Numbered from the stretch's first letter, positions 28,801 to 36,151 are shown. The stretch is DNA of 64,000 nucleotides from Nitrososphaerales archaeon (GCA_032906765.1 JAJTZB010000007.1:18079-82078), one strand, 5' to 3'. Notes: a model not told the origin generated them from the sequence alone. A program made the numbers and translations.

Positions 28801-29251
28801 CTCCGAGTGGGCCTCGAAGAAGAGGGAGGAGGACGAGCGCTCCGCCCTCTCGACCATCACGCCGCCGTGCAAGCTGAGGGCGATACCGGGCGACTTCTTC
28901 CGGAACAAGGACCCTGCAGTCTTCGGCGTCGAGATCTTGGCAGGCAAGCTGAGGCCGAAGCTGAGGCTGATGGGCAGGGATGGGGCGGAGCTCGGGACAA
29001 TAGAGCAGATCCAGGACAAGGGAAAGAGCATGGCTGAGGCAAAGATGGGGGAGAAGGTGGCGATCTCGGTGAAAGGCCCGACACTCGGGAGGCAGATCAA
29101 GGAGAACGACGTGCTCTACACTCTGCCTAAGAGCCACGAGGCGAAGCTACTGAAGGGCAAGTTCCTCGCAGCCCTCTCACAGGACGACCTGGAAGCGCTG
29201 AACGAGATTATGGGAATCAGGTCAGCGTCGGACCCGCTCTACGGATTCTAG
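25892..29251 (+). CDS. infB: Translation initiation factor aIF5B, interrupted by an intein
   Basis: Subunit-joining GTPase. The precursor is 1119 aa; without the 522-aa intein the mature protein is about 597 aa, the archaeal norm. N-extein MSEFRNHLRQPVVVVLGHVDSGK stops inside the P-loop, and the C-extein resumes at TSLLDKIRGTAVQAREAGG. G3 is DTPGHEIF and G4 NKVD; domains II-IV follow. Splicing is needed to rebuild GHVDSGK/T, so the factor is inactive until splicing. The last stop base is directly adjacent to a TnpB element. Confidence 0.95.
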   Translation: MSEFRNHLRQPVVVVLGHVDSGKCVSGDTLIQLADGRICPAERVFEEFKEGEPTRRPDGDVFEARDLDVLSVGPGGRVLPRKVSHVWKLHTDRLVSVETKAGYRVKCTPEHKFLVMSPEGETKYIEAENLRLGDHLLLPSRVPVVQSPLDRVKAEILARLSDDFLIRASSRLNDQVKSFSKGKSQKVGDEVGDGQFLFHIFKGYYRAPVFRRLTDALGLPLGEAYDQVEAIKFASKKQRASHVSPWVKLPRSRQGFEALTYLVGLLYGDGIARTGHLANISDDIMDVFSNCLLTAFGVGATKAWRRTSYVVYHKGGKSLARFLTEVFDYPVSDKTRSLRVPDVISRMPDDLVAAFLRGFFDAEGFVQEGRNIGVGCQSRELMRQLPMLLQRFGSLAYFGKSHSHEIFISGRDHVAAFVKHVGFRDREKMLATKRRLLDSGMNRVFDLTPIPGGFLTSVRRSNEVVWDKSFQLTSFEPYQRLSKHVLLRLPSVVPAYRNEALQVALSNFAMVQVTRLEVLDGSWEVYDFTVDDFHNFLANGLIIHNTSLLDKIRGTAVQAREAGGITQEIGASFFPLETLRAISGSLLDKAGGELQVPGLLVIDTPGHEIFSNLRLRGGSAADIAIVVVDVLKGLENQTLESIDILKQRKVPFLVALNKVDMIKGWRKGSVGPLLQLLKEQPPEWNDELEERLYNVVGGLSRLGFQSDAYYRVKDFRQQVSIVPVSARYGVGVPELLAMLIGLAQQFLKGKLQLIGEGHGGRGIILEMQEEVGIGETANIILTEGRLRVGDSIALVRKDGAFRSKVKALFMPKPLDEMRDPRDKFTTVHEVYAAAGVKLVSADLAGVVAGTSVASFGSETEFQSLKPEMEKDLTSVLVRTDNMGVIVKAGSVGGLEALLMMLEERGIPVRQSDIGDISKNDIIDAEVVGEHDPYLAAILAFDSKVLQDAREFADRVAIFTSKVIYEVIDNYSEWASKKREEDERSALSTITPPCKLRAIPGDFFRNKDPAVFGVEILAGKLRPKLRLMGRDGAELGTIEQIQDKGKSMAEAKMGEKVAISVKGPTLGRQIKENDVLYTLPKSHEAKLLKGKFLAALSQDDLEALNEIMGIRSASDPLYGF
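25961..27526 (+). other. Intein with LAGLIDADG endonuclease domain in aIF5B
   Basis: Residues 24-545 of the precursor (522 aa), inserted between Lys and Thr of the P-loop. Splicing block A is CVSGDTLIQLADG; block B is GYRVKCTPEHKF with the TxxH pattern. Two endonuclease motifs are seen near residues 262-270 (LVGLLYGDG) and 352-360 (LRGFFDAEG). Blocks F/G are VYDFTVDDFHNF and the terminal HN, followed by the +1 Thr. All catalytic splicing residues are present, and both DOD motifs keep their acidic residue. Confidence 0.92.
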
Positions 29252-30440
29252 GGTTCTGTTGACTCTTCGGGACAGAGCCAACTTCCATCCATCTGCTCAG
29301 GTGATTGCCCACGTCCTCCTGCGTCTGGGGTTCCCCGTCACGACTTCCCCTGGGTGGCCGAGCCTGCGGAACCACGCAGGCCATGACGTTCTTGCTCGCC
29401 AGCACGTCCCTATCCCATGTCTTGTCGCACTCAGGACAGAACAACTTCCTGTCTGCCAAAGGAACGACGCGGGAGCCACAGTCAGGGCAGTTACGGGATG
29501 TGCCTCTTGGATTAACGTAGGTGACAGGGATTCCTTCCCACCTGGCTTTGTACTCAATCTGTCTCTGGACCTCGTGGAACATCCACGAGTTCATCCTTCC
29601 CCTGAATGACCTCCCCTGTCCATTCCCCTTCCTGTAGAGCTTCCTTATTCCGGTAAGCCTCTCCATCTTGATGCCGAAGCCTTTGTCTTTCGCGTGATTC
29701 ACAATCGCTATGCTGATCTTGTGGAGCTTCTGGATCGTTCGGTTCCTCTCCCGTCTGCCGCACTTGGCGAGGAGCTTCTGCTGAATCCGCCTGTCCCTCT
29801 TGGTCTTCTGGGCAATCTTTGCCCTGTTCTCTCGGTATCTCTCCTTGATTTCCGCCACGTCAGACGTATCGACTTGTTCAGTTTGAGGCGTTGAGTCGGA
29901 CCAAGTTACATTCCTCTCATTCACATCGATGCCGATTTGCCCGTGGGGCTCAATCTCGGCAGTCTCTTTCGAGAAGGCGATGCTCAAGATGCGACCCGTG
30001 AGCGTGATTGAGCCCCGCTTCAGGCTCGGGTCATCGACGAACGAGAGGTGATAGTCCGAGGCTTGAAGGGTCAGATAGATGAACTCCCTCGGCTTTGTAG
30101 GTATTCTAAGAATCAGATGGTCGAGAGTGTAGGACTCATTGTCGAGCTTGATGAACCCTCGCTTGATGTATGGGTCGCTTTTTCGGTTCTTGTTTTGATA
30201 GACCGAATAGGCGACCTCGCAAGCCGAGAGGATGTAGTGGGTGTGGAGGCCATATTCCTTAAGGCGGGGATACGCGAGTTCTTGCAGCTTGAATCTGCTC
30301 CTAACCTTTTCGCCCGTTTCCCTCTCGTGGCCGAGAACAACTCGGATTGCGTCGTTGCACATGAGACGGAAGACCTCAAAGAGCGAATCGAGTTCGTTGG
30401 AGGCTTTGTATCGGAAGCGGACCGCCTTTACGAGTCGCAT
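29217..30440 (-). CDS. tnpB: TnpB, RNA-guided RuvC-type nuclease
   Basis: 407 aa. RuvC motif I IGIDVNERN (D172), motif II KMERLTGI (E260), zinc ribbon C318/C321 and C335/C338 (NCPDCG, FCPECD), motif III WDRDVLASKN (D345). The full catalytic set suggests an active nuclease. Proteins of this family use an omega RNA from the 3' end of their own gene. The last 12 codons run antisense through the infB 3' end. Confidence 0.9.
   Translation of the reverse strand: MRLVKAVRFRYKASNELDSLFEVFRLMCNDAIRVVLGHERETGEKVRSRFKLQELAYPRLKEYGLHTHYILSACEVAYSVYQNKNRKSDPYIKRGFIKLDNESYTLDHLILRIPTKPREFIYLTLQASDYHLSFVDDPSLKRGSITLTGRILSIAFSKETAEIEPHGQIGIDVNERNVTWSDSTPQTEQVDTSDVAEIKERYRENRAKIAQKTKRDRRIQQKLLAKCGRRERNRTIQKLHKISIAIVNHAKDKGFGIKMERLTGIRKLYRKGNGQGRSFRGRMNSWMFHEVQRQIEYKARWEGIPVTYVNPRGTSRNCPDCGSRVVPLADRKLFCPECDKTWDRDVLASKNVMACVVPQARPPRGSRDGEPQTQEDVGNHLSRWMEVGSVPKSQQNPRIRRAGPTLT
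29252..29400 (-). ncRNA. Predicted omega RNA at the 3' end of tnpB
   Basis: Overlaps the tnpB 3' end. A perfect 7-bp hairpin GCCTGCG-TGGTTC-CGCAGGC (minus strand, 29362-29381) is followed 26 nt later by GGGGAACCCC (29327-29336). The same hairpin position, loop and GGGGAACCC recur with the same spacing in the gene-less element at 34980-35230, where the stem differs by compensating changes. By the family rule the guide would be read from the flank beyond 29252, that is, infB antisense sequence. The 5' limit is uncertain. Confidence 0.55.
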
Positions 30441-30480
30441 ATGCAGAGAGCTTCAATTTCCATATAACCGCCATGTCCCT
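29252..30480 (-). mobile_element. TnpB-only IS200/IS605-type element directly after infB
   Basis: About 1.23 kb with a single tnpB gene and no tnpA. Ends were set by comparison with the 251-bp relative at 34980-35230. Right end GGTTCTGT (29252 on), left end CAT-A/T-TAA...ATGTCCC (30461-30480). It begins one base after the infB stop; the tnpB stop lies inside infB, so insertion cost no infB residue. It needs a TnpA from elsewhere to move. Confidence 0.75.
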
Positions 30481-30509
30481 AAGAGTTAGCAGGGCCGTTT
30501 CTAGTTCTG

Positions 30510-30517
30510 TTTATAAC
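30510..30517 (+). promoter_or_regulatory. TATA box of rps6e
   Basis: TTTATAAC about 28 nt before ATG 30542, just outside the left end of the TnpB element, so rps6e expression should not depend on the element or on infB. Confidence 0.55.
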
Positions 30518-30541
30518 CACCTGACATTCGGAGGTCCGAGA

Positions 30542-30898
30542 ATGGCCCAGTTCAAACTGGTCGTGTCGGACTCCAAGACGAGGAAGGCCGAGTCCAAGGA
30601 GGTCAAGGACGCTGAGGCCCAGCCTTTCGTCGGGAGGAAGTTGGGGGAGGTGGTCGACGCCTCGTCGATCGGTCTGGGCAAGGTCAAGATCACTGGAGGA
30701 AGCGACAGGGCCGGCTTCCCGATGCGCTCCGACGTGCTGGGGGGAGGGAAGAAGTACGTCCTTCTCACCGCGGGAGTGGGTTTCCATTCCGACGTGGAGG
30801 GCGTCAAGAAGAGGAGACTCGTCCGCGGCAACACAATAACCGAAGAGATATACCAAGTGAACGTGAAGAAGGTAGAAGAACAGGAAAGACAGTCCTAG
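30542..30898 (+). CDS. rps6e: Small ribosomal subunit protein eS6
   Basis: 118 aa. MAQFKLVVSDSKTRKAES, KITGGSDRAGFPMRSDVLGG and RRLVRGNTITEEIYQVNVK are the conserved blocks. The frame is open to 30473, but the family start and the TATA spacing fix ATG 30542. Confidence 0.95.
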   Translation: MAQFKLVVSDSKTRKAESKEVKDAEAQPFVGRKLGEVVDASSIGLGKVKITGGSDRAGFPMRSDVLGGGKKYVLLTAGVGFHSDVEGVKKRRLVRGNTITEEIYQVNVKKVEEQERQS

Positions 30899-30985
30899 AA
30901 ACCAGCGATAATTGCGCCTAAGCCGCCAGATTCCTGAAGATTAAAATACGTCCATTTTGCAAGAATTTCACGGGGTGTTGCATCT

Positions 30986-31444
30986 CTGAGCAAGCTTGAC
31001 GAGACAGACATGAAGATTCTCTCTGCTCTCTACGCAGACGCCTCCGTATCCGTTCCGAACCTCAGCAAGCAGCTCGGGGTCAACCTCTCAGTGACGTACA
31101 GCAGGATAAAGCGGCTGCAGAAGAGGGGCATCATACAGAAGTTCACGATTCAGGTAAACGAGGACAACCTGGGGTTGAGGGCCTCGGCCATCGCTGGCCT
31201 CAACATCGACCCCAAGCTGAGGGAGCAGGTGGTGTCTGAGATAGAGAAGATCGAAGGGATGAGGCTCATTCGCGAGGTCACCGGCAGGTTCGACATCATA
31301 GCGAACCTGAGAGGGAAGTCTCTCGACGAACTCCACAAGACCGTCTACGATGTTCTCGGCAAGCTGCCAGGCGTGATGCACGCAGAAATCTTCATGGAAG
31401 TCTCGCGCCAGACGCCTCCAGTGACTTTCAAAATAGTCGACTAA
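30986..31444 (+). CDS. Lrp/AsnC-family regulator, possible CTG start
   Basis: About 152 aa: N-terminal winged helix (LDETDMKILSALYADASVSV, then VTYSRIKRLQKRGIIQKFT) and a C-terminal ligand-binding AsnC domain. The conserved LDETD lies upstream of the first ATG (31010), and no ATG, GTG or TTG precedes it in frame. CTG 30986 (MSKLDETDMKIL) has GGGGTG 8 nt upstream. Starting at ATG 31010 would cut helix 1. ATTAAAAT at 30940-30947 is the TATA box. Targets unknown. Confidence 0.85.
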   Translation: MSKLDETDMKILSALYADASVSVPNLSKQLGVNLSVTYSRIKRLQKRGIIQKFTIQVNEDNLGLRASAIAGLNIDPKLREQVVSEIEKIEGMRLIREVTGRFDIIANLRGKSLDELHKTVYDVLGKLPGVMHAEIFMEVSRQTPPVTFKIVD

Positions 31445-31483
31445 GTCCGAAACTCTTAAGGACGCGACGGGGCTCGGAAATTC

Positions 31484-32170
31484 GTGAACCCTTTGGTGGT
31501 TCTCGAGCAGGCCGAGGCGCAGGGGAAGCTGCCGAAGCCAATCGCCAGAAGAGTCCGCAAGAGGATGAACTTCCTCGCGGGCGCTGTAGGCAGGGTCGAG
31601 CGGGCCAGCGGTCTTAGGTATCCGCCCTACTACGTCGAGCCAGTCCTGCCCGTGTCCAGGAGCGGCGTCGAATTCGGCCAGATGGGCGTCCTGTTCGCGC
31701 GCGTGATCCCGACAACGGCCACCGGCAAGCTATCCATCATAGTTCAGTTCACGGCCGCGCTCGTCGCTTTCGCGAGCAAGGGGACGCTGGAAGCCGTGGC
31801 CGCGCACGAGTTTACTCACTACGTCGACCTTGTCAGGAGGCTCAGCACCACCAACGTGGTCAGCGACGAGAAGGCGAGCACGCTCTTCGAGGCTTCGTAC
31901 GCGGACAGCGAGAGGACTGTCCCTCCTTCGCTCCTGTTCAGCGAGAGGTCGCTCGTCAGCCTCGTGAAGAGGAAGTTCAAGGACGGGCTCTCAGACGAGA
32001 GCCTGAACAAGAAGGTGGACGAAGGCTGGATATCCAAGAAGATGCCGATGAGACTCGTTGCCCCAGACGAGAACGTCGTAAGAATCTCGATGGGCGGAGT
32101 CGTCTCGTCGGCCTTTGACGGGGGAGTGTTGCGGAAGATAGCCCAGATTGAAGAGAGGGTGAAGCGTTGA
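31484..32170 (+). CDS. Predicted zinc metalloprotease-like protein (HEFTH)
   Basis: 228 aa, no recognised named family. An HExxH motif (AAHEFTHYVD, H108-H112) with a later FEASYAD glutamate suggests a gluzincin-like site. The preceding segment (LSIIVQFTAALVAFA) may be a buried helix rather than a membrane anchor. GTG start; CTCTTAAG at 31453-31460 is 27 nt upstream (leaderless). It overlaps the next gene by 4 bp. Confidence 0.6.
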   Translation: MNPLVVLEQAEAQGKLPKPIARRVRKRMNFLAGAVGRVERASGLRYPPYYVEPVLPVSRSGVEFGQMGVLFARVIPTTATGKLSIIVQFTAALVAFASKGTLEAVAAHEFTHYVDLVRRLSTTNVVSDEKASTLFEASYADSERTVPPSLLFSERSLVSLVKRKFKDGLSDESLNKKVDEGWISKKMPMRLVAPDENVVRISMGGVVSSAFDGGVLRKIAQIEERVKR

Positions 32171-33792
32171 GACTCGACCAAGCGGAGAGAGAGGCTCTAC
32201 GGTCTGTCGCCTCCTCGCTCGTGGACCCGAAGTCCGTCGTAGCCGTCTGCGGATACGGTTCGAAGGTCGCAGGCTACGCGAGGCCCGACTCCGATTACGA
32301 CCTGATCGTGGTCGCCAAGAGGTTCGGCGCAGGCGTGAGGTACAGGTACGTCAAGGAGCCGGTAGAGGCGTCGGCCCTGATCGTCGACGAGGATCTGTTG
32401 CTGCGCGACGCTCGGACTTCGTACCTCGGGGAGTTCGTGGTAGGGCGCCTCCTCAATGTCTACGAGCCTGTGGTCAACGAGCAGCTCCTGAGGAGGGCCG
32501 AGGTCGAGTATAAGGAACGCGTCGTTGTGGAAGCTCTCTTCGAGCTCTCTTCGGACTACGGCGAATTCGCCGGCCACTTGACGGTCCCCTACGACTACTT
32601 CCTCTTCGACAAGCTGCGGAAGAGGTCGGCAGTCTATCCTCCGGCTCTCTACAGCTACGTCAGGACGTACACCTGCACCCTCGGGAAGGAGAACAGGGCG
32701 TTCTCCGTGGCCGGGTTCAGGGAGGCGGCCGAAGCGCTCGAGCCCAAGGGCTTCCTAGATGCGGCCGACGGCGGCGTCCGCATCTTTCCTGAGAAGATGA
32801 AAGGGGACTCCTTCACCAAGGTACTCTCCCTCTTTTCCCTCACCGCAAGGGGCGTGACGCATTACGCAGTCCACGGCTACGCCGGGAGGGTGGGGCTGGG
32901 CGTCTTCCGCAGGGAGGCCCTGTCGAAACTGAGGAGGATGAGGGAACGGCCGGAACCGCCGATGGAGCTCGAGAAGCCGAGGAGCCTCCTGACCCTCGAC
33001 GCGGGTGTCTTCGTCCCCAACGCCTCCAAGCTCAACCAGGAGCTGGCTAGAATAGCGGGCTTCGAGGACTTCAAGGTCACGGAGCGCGACCTGGGCGAGC
33101 CCTACTCGACGACGCACGCTTTGACGTTCAAAAGTGCCGGGCGCGAACGCTCCTTCGTCGTGAAGAACTTCTCCGACGTCAGGTCCCTCAAGTGGGCCCT
33201 TCTCGGCGTATGGGCTGTGGCCGCTCGCAAGTTCAACATGAGCCCCCTTGCGAGGCTGGGAAGGGAGTACCAGTCCTCGATGCTGTTGAGAGGGAAGGGC
33301 GTGAAGACGCCGGCGATCGTCGCCGTTGCGCCCGACGAAAGGGTCCTCGTGAAAGAGTTCGTCGCCGGGCCCCCGCTCTCCAAAATCATTGACGGCCTGC
33401 TGAGGGGCAGCGGCCAGGGACTGAAGAGCGTCTCATCCTACGGGGAGCTGCTTGCCAAGGTCCACGCCGCGGGAGTCGCCCTCGGAGACGCGAAGGCCAG
33501 CAACGTGGTCGTGTCCGACGACGGCCTCTACCTCACGGACCTAGAGCAGACTATCGAAGGAGGCGACAAGGCGTGGGATTTGGCGGAGTTCCTCTACTAC
33601 ACCGCGAAGCTGTCTCTGAAGGAGGAGAGGATGAGAGAAGTCGCGGACGCGTTTCTGAAGGGGTACGCGGCGAAGGGAGAAAGGGACGCTTTGACAAGGG
33701 CAGGTAGCGCGCGTTATCTCGGGCCCTTCAGACCATTCCTCTCGCCGGGGATGACGAAGATGCTCAGGGACCTAGTCGCCGCGTACACTTAG
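32167..33792 (+). CDS. Nucleotidyltransferase-kinase fusion protein
   Basis: 541 aa. The N-terminus is a polymerase-beta-type nucleotidyltransferase: GYGSKVAGYARPDSDYDL (about 29-46) with the GS...DxD metal site. The C-terminus (about 330-520) is a protein-kinase-like fold of the RIO/Bud32 type: FVVKNF, VLVKEFVAG, HAAGVALGDAKASNVVVSDD and LTDLEQT. No known substrate. It overlaps the HEFTH gene by 4 bp and, convergently, rps27ae by 4 bp. Confidence 0.75.
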   Translation: MRLDQAEREALRSVASSLVDPKSVVAVCGYGSKVAGYARPDSDYDLIVVAKRFGAGVRYRYVKEPVEASALIVDEDLLLRDARTSYLGEFVVGRLLNVYEPVVNEQLLRRAEVEYKERVVVEALFELSSDYGEFAGHLTVPYDYFLFDKLRKRSAVYPPALYSYVRTYTCTLGKENRAFSVAGFREAAEALEPKGFLDAADGGVRIFPEKMKGDSFTKVLSLFSLTARGVTHYAVHGYAGRVGLGVFRREALSKLRRMRERPEPPMELEKPRSLLTLDAGVFVPNASKLNQELARIAGFEDFKVTERDLGEPYSTTHALTFKSAGRERSFVVKNFSDVRSLKWALLGVWAVAARKFNMSPLARLGREYQSSMLLRGKGVKTPAIVAVAPDERVLVKEFVAGPPLSKIIDGLLRGSGQGLKSVSSYGELLAKVHAAGVALGDAKASNVVVSDDGLYLTDLEQTIEGGDKAWDLAEFLYYTAKLSLKEERMREVADAFLKGYAAKGERDALTRAGSARYLGPFRPFLSPGMTKMLRDLVAAYT

Positions 33793-34067
33793 GTCTTCGA
33801 CGGGTACGTGGTGTAGCCGCAGTTCCCGCAGGTCAGTCTGTTGTTGTGCTGCGCCATGAAGTATCCCCTCCCGCACCTGGGACACTCTTTCCTGAGCCTC
33901 GTAAGCGAGCCGCCTTCGACCTTGTACAGCTTGTGGACCTGTATTCTTCTCTTGGGCGCCTTCGGCTTCTCCTTCTTCTCCGGCTTCTTCTCCTCCGCAG
34001 GCGCGGCCGGAGTGGCAGGAACTGGCGCGGGTGCAGGAGCCGGTGCCGCAGGTTGCTGTTTCGACAT
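33789..34067 (-). CDS. rps27ae: Small ribosomal subunit protein eS31 (S27ae)
   Basis: 92 aa. The zinc ribbon CPRCGRGYFMAQHNNRLTCGNC is split as CxxC...CxxC. The first about 40 residues are an Ala/Pro/Lys-rich extension not needed for the fold. Two bases after rps24e. Confidence 0.94.
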   Translation of the reverse strand: MSKQQPAAPAPAPAPVPATPAAPAEEKKPEKKEKPKAPKRRIQVHKLYKVEGGSLTRLRKECPRCGRGYFMAQHNNRLTCGNCGYTTYPSKT

Positions 34068-34069
34068 GC

Positions 34070-34414
34070 TTACTTCTTCTTCTCCTCAGCTGGGGCTGGT
34101 GTAGCCGCCTTCTTCTTCTCCTGCTTCAGCTTCTCCCTCTCCTCCTTGGTGAGCATCCTCACCTCGAGGTGCTTGGGGTGCGTCCGCTTCTTCGAGGCGG
34201 CCGAGCCGTATACGTAGAACTTCCCCAGGACATCCGTGGTGCCAGACTGCTCCTCAAGCCTCACGAGCCCGACGTTCTCTGCAGGCACGTTCATCTCCTT
34301 AGCCAGCAGCTCGATTGCTTCCTTCCTAGTTACGTGCCCGGCCTTGCCACCGATTGAAAACTCAACGTAGGTCCTGTCCAGCAACTTTGACTCGGCTTTC
34401 TTCTGCACTTGCAA
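34070..34414 (-). CDS. rps24e: Small ribosomal subunit protein eS24
   Basis: 114 aa. Contains ESKLLDRTYVEFSI, GHVTRKEAIELLAKEMNV and GKFYVYGSAASKKRTHPKHLEVR, then a Lys/Glu tail. TTG start 34414; CTAATTAAG (34439-34447) is about 29 nt upstream, so this pair has its own promoter. Confidence 0.95.
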   Translation of the reverse strand: MQVQKKAESKLLDRTYVEFSIGGKAGHVTRKEAIELLAKEMNVPAENVGLVRLEEQSGTTDVLGKFYVYGSAASKKRTHPKHLEVRMLTKEEREKLKQEKKKAATPAPAEEKKK

Positions 34415-34460
34415 CTGTCGCAGCCCCGATTGAAGGCGCTAATTAAGTTCGCCTCGGTCG

Positions 34461-35003
34461 CTACATTATGGCGGGGGCTCCCATCTTCGCCAGCAGAGCC
34501 CTGTCCCTCGCCTTCGCAGACGCGTCCGCCCTGACCATCACGATCCCTTCCCCCGGCTGGCCGTAGAAGACGTCCGCATGGAGCGGGGCCAGAGCTACTG
34601 CGGGTATGGCGAGCAGGTCCTCCTCCCCATCAACCAGCACCCTGGCAGGCTTCTTCCCCTCGAACGCCCTCTTGATCCCCTCTATTGCCTCGGCCGTTAT
34701 GTAACCAGCAGGGTTCTTCACTCGTATCAGGCGCCCGTGCGGGACGTCCGGCGGCTCCCTCGCCTTCCTGTTCTCCCTCGCGTCGACAATCTGGACATCT
34801 GGGACCCTGCCCATCTCTCCAAGCACCTCCGTCACCCTGTCCCCGACTGAGACGACCATGCCCGAGTTTCTTACAGCCTTGGCGAACACGCCCGACTCGA
34901 TCTCCTCACGGCTGAAGAGCCTGCCGAGAGGTCTCGCGAGCTTCTTGCGCAACTCCTCAGGGAGTCTGTATTGCCCGCTGGTTCTGTCAAGTCGTCGGGG
35001 CAT
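34461..35003 (-). CDS. GTP-dependent dephospho-CoA kinase (DUF359)
   Basis: Archaeal last step of CoA synthesis. 180 aa. YRLPEELRKKLARPLGRLF, VVSVGDRVTEVL, VDGEEDLLAIPAVALAPLHADVFYGQPGEG are the family blocks. Residues 1-8 (MPRRLDRT), including the ATG, are encoded by the right end of a transposon remnant; the family domain starts at about residue 12. No ATG, GTG or TTG in frame would remain close upstream without the insertion. Confidence 0.88.
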   Translation of the reverse strand: MPRRLDRTSGQYRLPEELRKKLARPLGRLFSREEIESGVFAKAVRNSGMVVSVGDRVTEVLGEMGRVPDVQIVDARENRKAREPPDVPHGRLIRVKNPAGYITAEAIEGIKRAFEGKKPARVLVDGEEDLLAIPAVALAPLHADVFYGQPGEGIVMVRADASAKARDRALLAKMGAPAIM

Positions 35004-35230
35004 GAACCCAACTCCTCAACTTGGAGGCATCAGCTCCGAGGATTACCATCCTCGTCATCGGGTTCCCCTTCACGGCTTCACTCGCCTCCCGCTCCCGTGC
35101 GAACCACACACGGACATCCTATTGGGGCGAATTGCCACCCAGAGGGCATGGGCAATTCGATTGCCTTTCAGCGGCTGAGGCATAACCGACGACCTCTCAC
35201 TTGCGGTTCGCATTTAAGCACCAATGTCCC
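34980..35230 (-). mobile_element. Gene-less derivative of the TnpB element with omega-RNA-like region
   Basis: 251 bp between spt4 and the dephospho-CoA kinase gene. The right end begins GGTTCTGT and continues collinear with the TnpB element at 29252 (TCGGG, AACC-CAACT). The left end CATTTAAGCACCAATGTCCC matches 30461-30480. Inside are GGGGAACCC (35060-35068) and a hairpin CCGTGTG-TGGTT-CGCACGG (minus strand, 35095-35113), spaced as in the full element. Further stems: GGCAAT-CGA-ATTGCC and CGAGGAT/ATCCTCG. No tnpB. It resembles a MITE or solo omega-RNA unit. Confidence 0.7.
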
Positions 35231-35263
35231 GATAACCTACCAGAGCCCGCCCGCTCAATGCGG

Positions 35264-35449
35264 CTAGCTTACCTTCAGAGCGTACCTGCCCTTCTTCGTT
35301 ATCCCGAGCGTCTTCGCGACCTGGGACTTCTCGGGGTTGATTATGATTATCAGGCCGGACCATTCGTTGCTGAGCTCCGTCGACCCGTCGTTTGGGCACG
35401 TCTTCTCGTTGGTGAGCATCTTGCACTTCCTACACGCAAGCTCCTTCAA
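35264..35449 (-). CDS. spt4: Transcription elongation factor Spt4
   Basis: Partner of Spt5, aids RNA polymerase processivity. 61 aa from TTG 35449 (MKELACRKCKML). Zinc Cys C6, C9, C18; the usual fourth Cys is replaced in CPNDG. The body NEWSGLIIIINPEKSQVAKTLGI is typical. 11 bp after rpo7. Confidence 0.92.
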   Translation of the reverse strand: MKELACRKCKMLTNEKTCPNDGSTELSNEWSGLIIIINPEKSQVAKTLGITKKGRYALKVS

Positions 35450-35460
35450 TGCCCCACTAC

Positions 35461-36045
35461 CTACTTCTCGGCCCGCTCCTCGGCCTTCTTCTGCTTCTGC
35501 GCCTTCGTGATCTCGTCGTCGATCCACTCGAGCGCGCCGAGGAACGGCTGCCTGCACGTAACTCCTATCTTGCCCATGGAGATTCCGCGGCCAAGGCTGA
35601 CCGCCGTAATCCTGACGCGCACCTTGCTGCCCACCTTGAGCGTCTTCTTGCTCTGGGAGGCTGTGATTATCCCAGACTTTACGTCGCTTGTCAGGTAATC
35701 GTCCATGATCTGGCTGAGGTGGAGGAGGGCGTCTGCCGGTCCGATCCTCACGAAGGCGCCGAAGTCCGTCACCTCGACTATCTCGCCCTCAACGAGCTCC
35801 TGTTTCAGGGGGAAGAAGGAGAGCACCTCGAACTTGACCTTATGGTACGTCGCGCCGTCGCCCGCTATGATCTTGCCCACCTTGTCCACGTCCACCTTTG
35901 TGACTAGGATGAGGTACCCATAGTCGGGGTTGATTGTGCTCTCGTACTTCAGCTTCAGCAACTCGAGCGCGACCTGCTCTAGTTGGGATCCAAAGCGATC
36001 TGGGGGAACGCGGACGACGTCGTCTAGGTTCACAAGCTCAAACAT
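35461..36045 (-). CDS. rpoE1: RNA polymerase subunit Rpo7 (E')
   Basis: Stalk subunit with Rpo4. 194 aa: N-terminal tip domain (DDVVRVPPDRFG, GDGATYHKVKFEVLSFFP) and an S1 domain (GEIVEVTDFGAFVRIGPADALLHLSQI). An EKAQ-rich C-terminal tail. ATG 36045; a GATATTAATC box lies 36-45 nt upstream. Confidence 0.95.
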   Translation of the reverse strand: MFELVNLDDVVRVPPDRFGSQLEQVALELLKLKYESTINPDYGYLILVTKVDVDKVGKIIAGDGATYHKVKFEVLSFFPLKQELVEGEIVEVTDFGAFVRIGPADALLHLSQIMDDYLTSDVKSGIITASQSKKTLKVGSKVRVRITAVSLGRGISMGKIGVTCRQPFLGALEWIDDEITKAQKQKKAEERAEK

Positions 36046-36080
36046 GAATGGTCAGGAACGGGCCACCGCTTGAAGTGGGC

Positions 36081-36090
36081 GATATTAATC
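36081..36090. promoter_or_regulatory. Bidirectional TATA box rpo7 / flippase
   Basis: GATATTAATC is nearly self-complementary and is the only AT-rich box between rpo7 and the divergent flippase gene. It could place start sites for both directions (leader about 12 nt for rpo7, about 40 nt for the flippase). Confidence 0.45.
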
Positions 36091-36151
36091 TTTAGAAGGC
36101 GAGGAGCCCACTTGGCTAATAATCGTCCAGAACAAGGCAGGGTGGGCGTAC

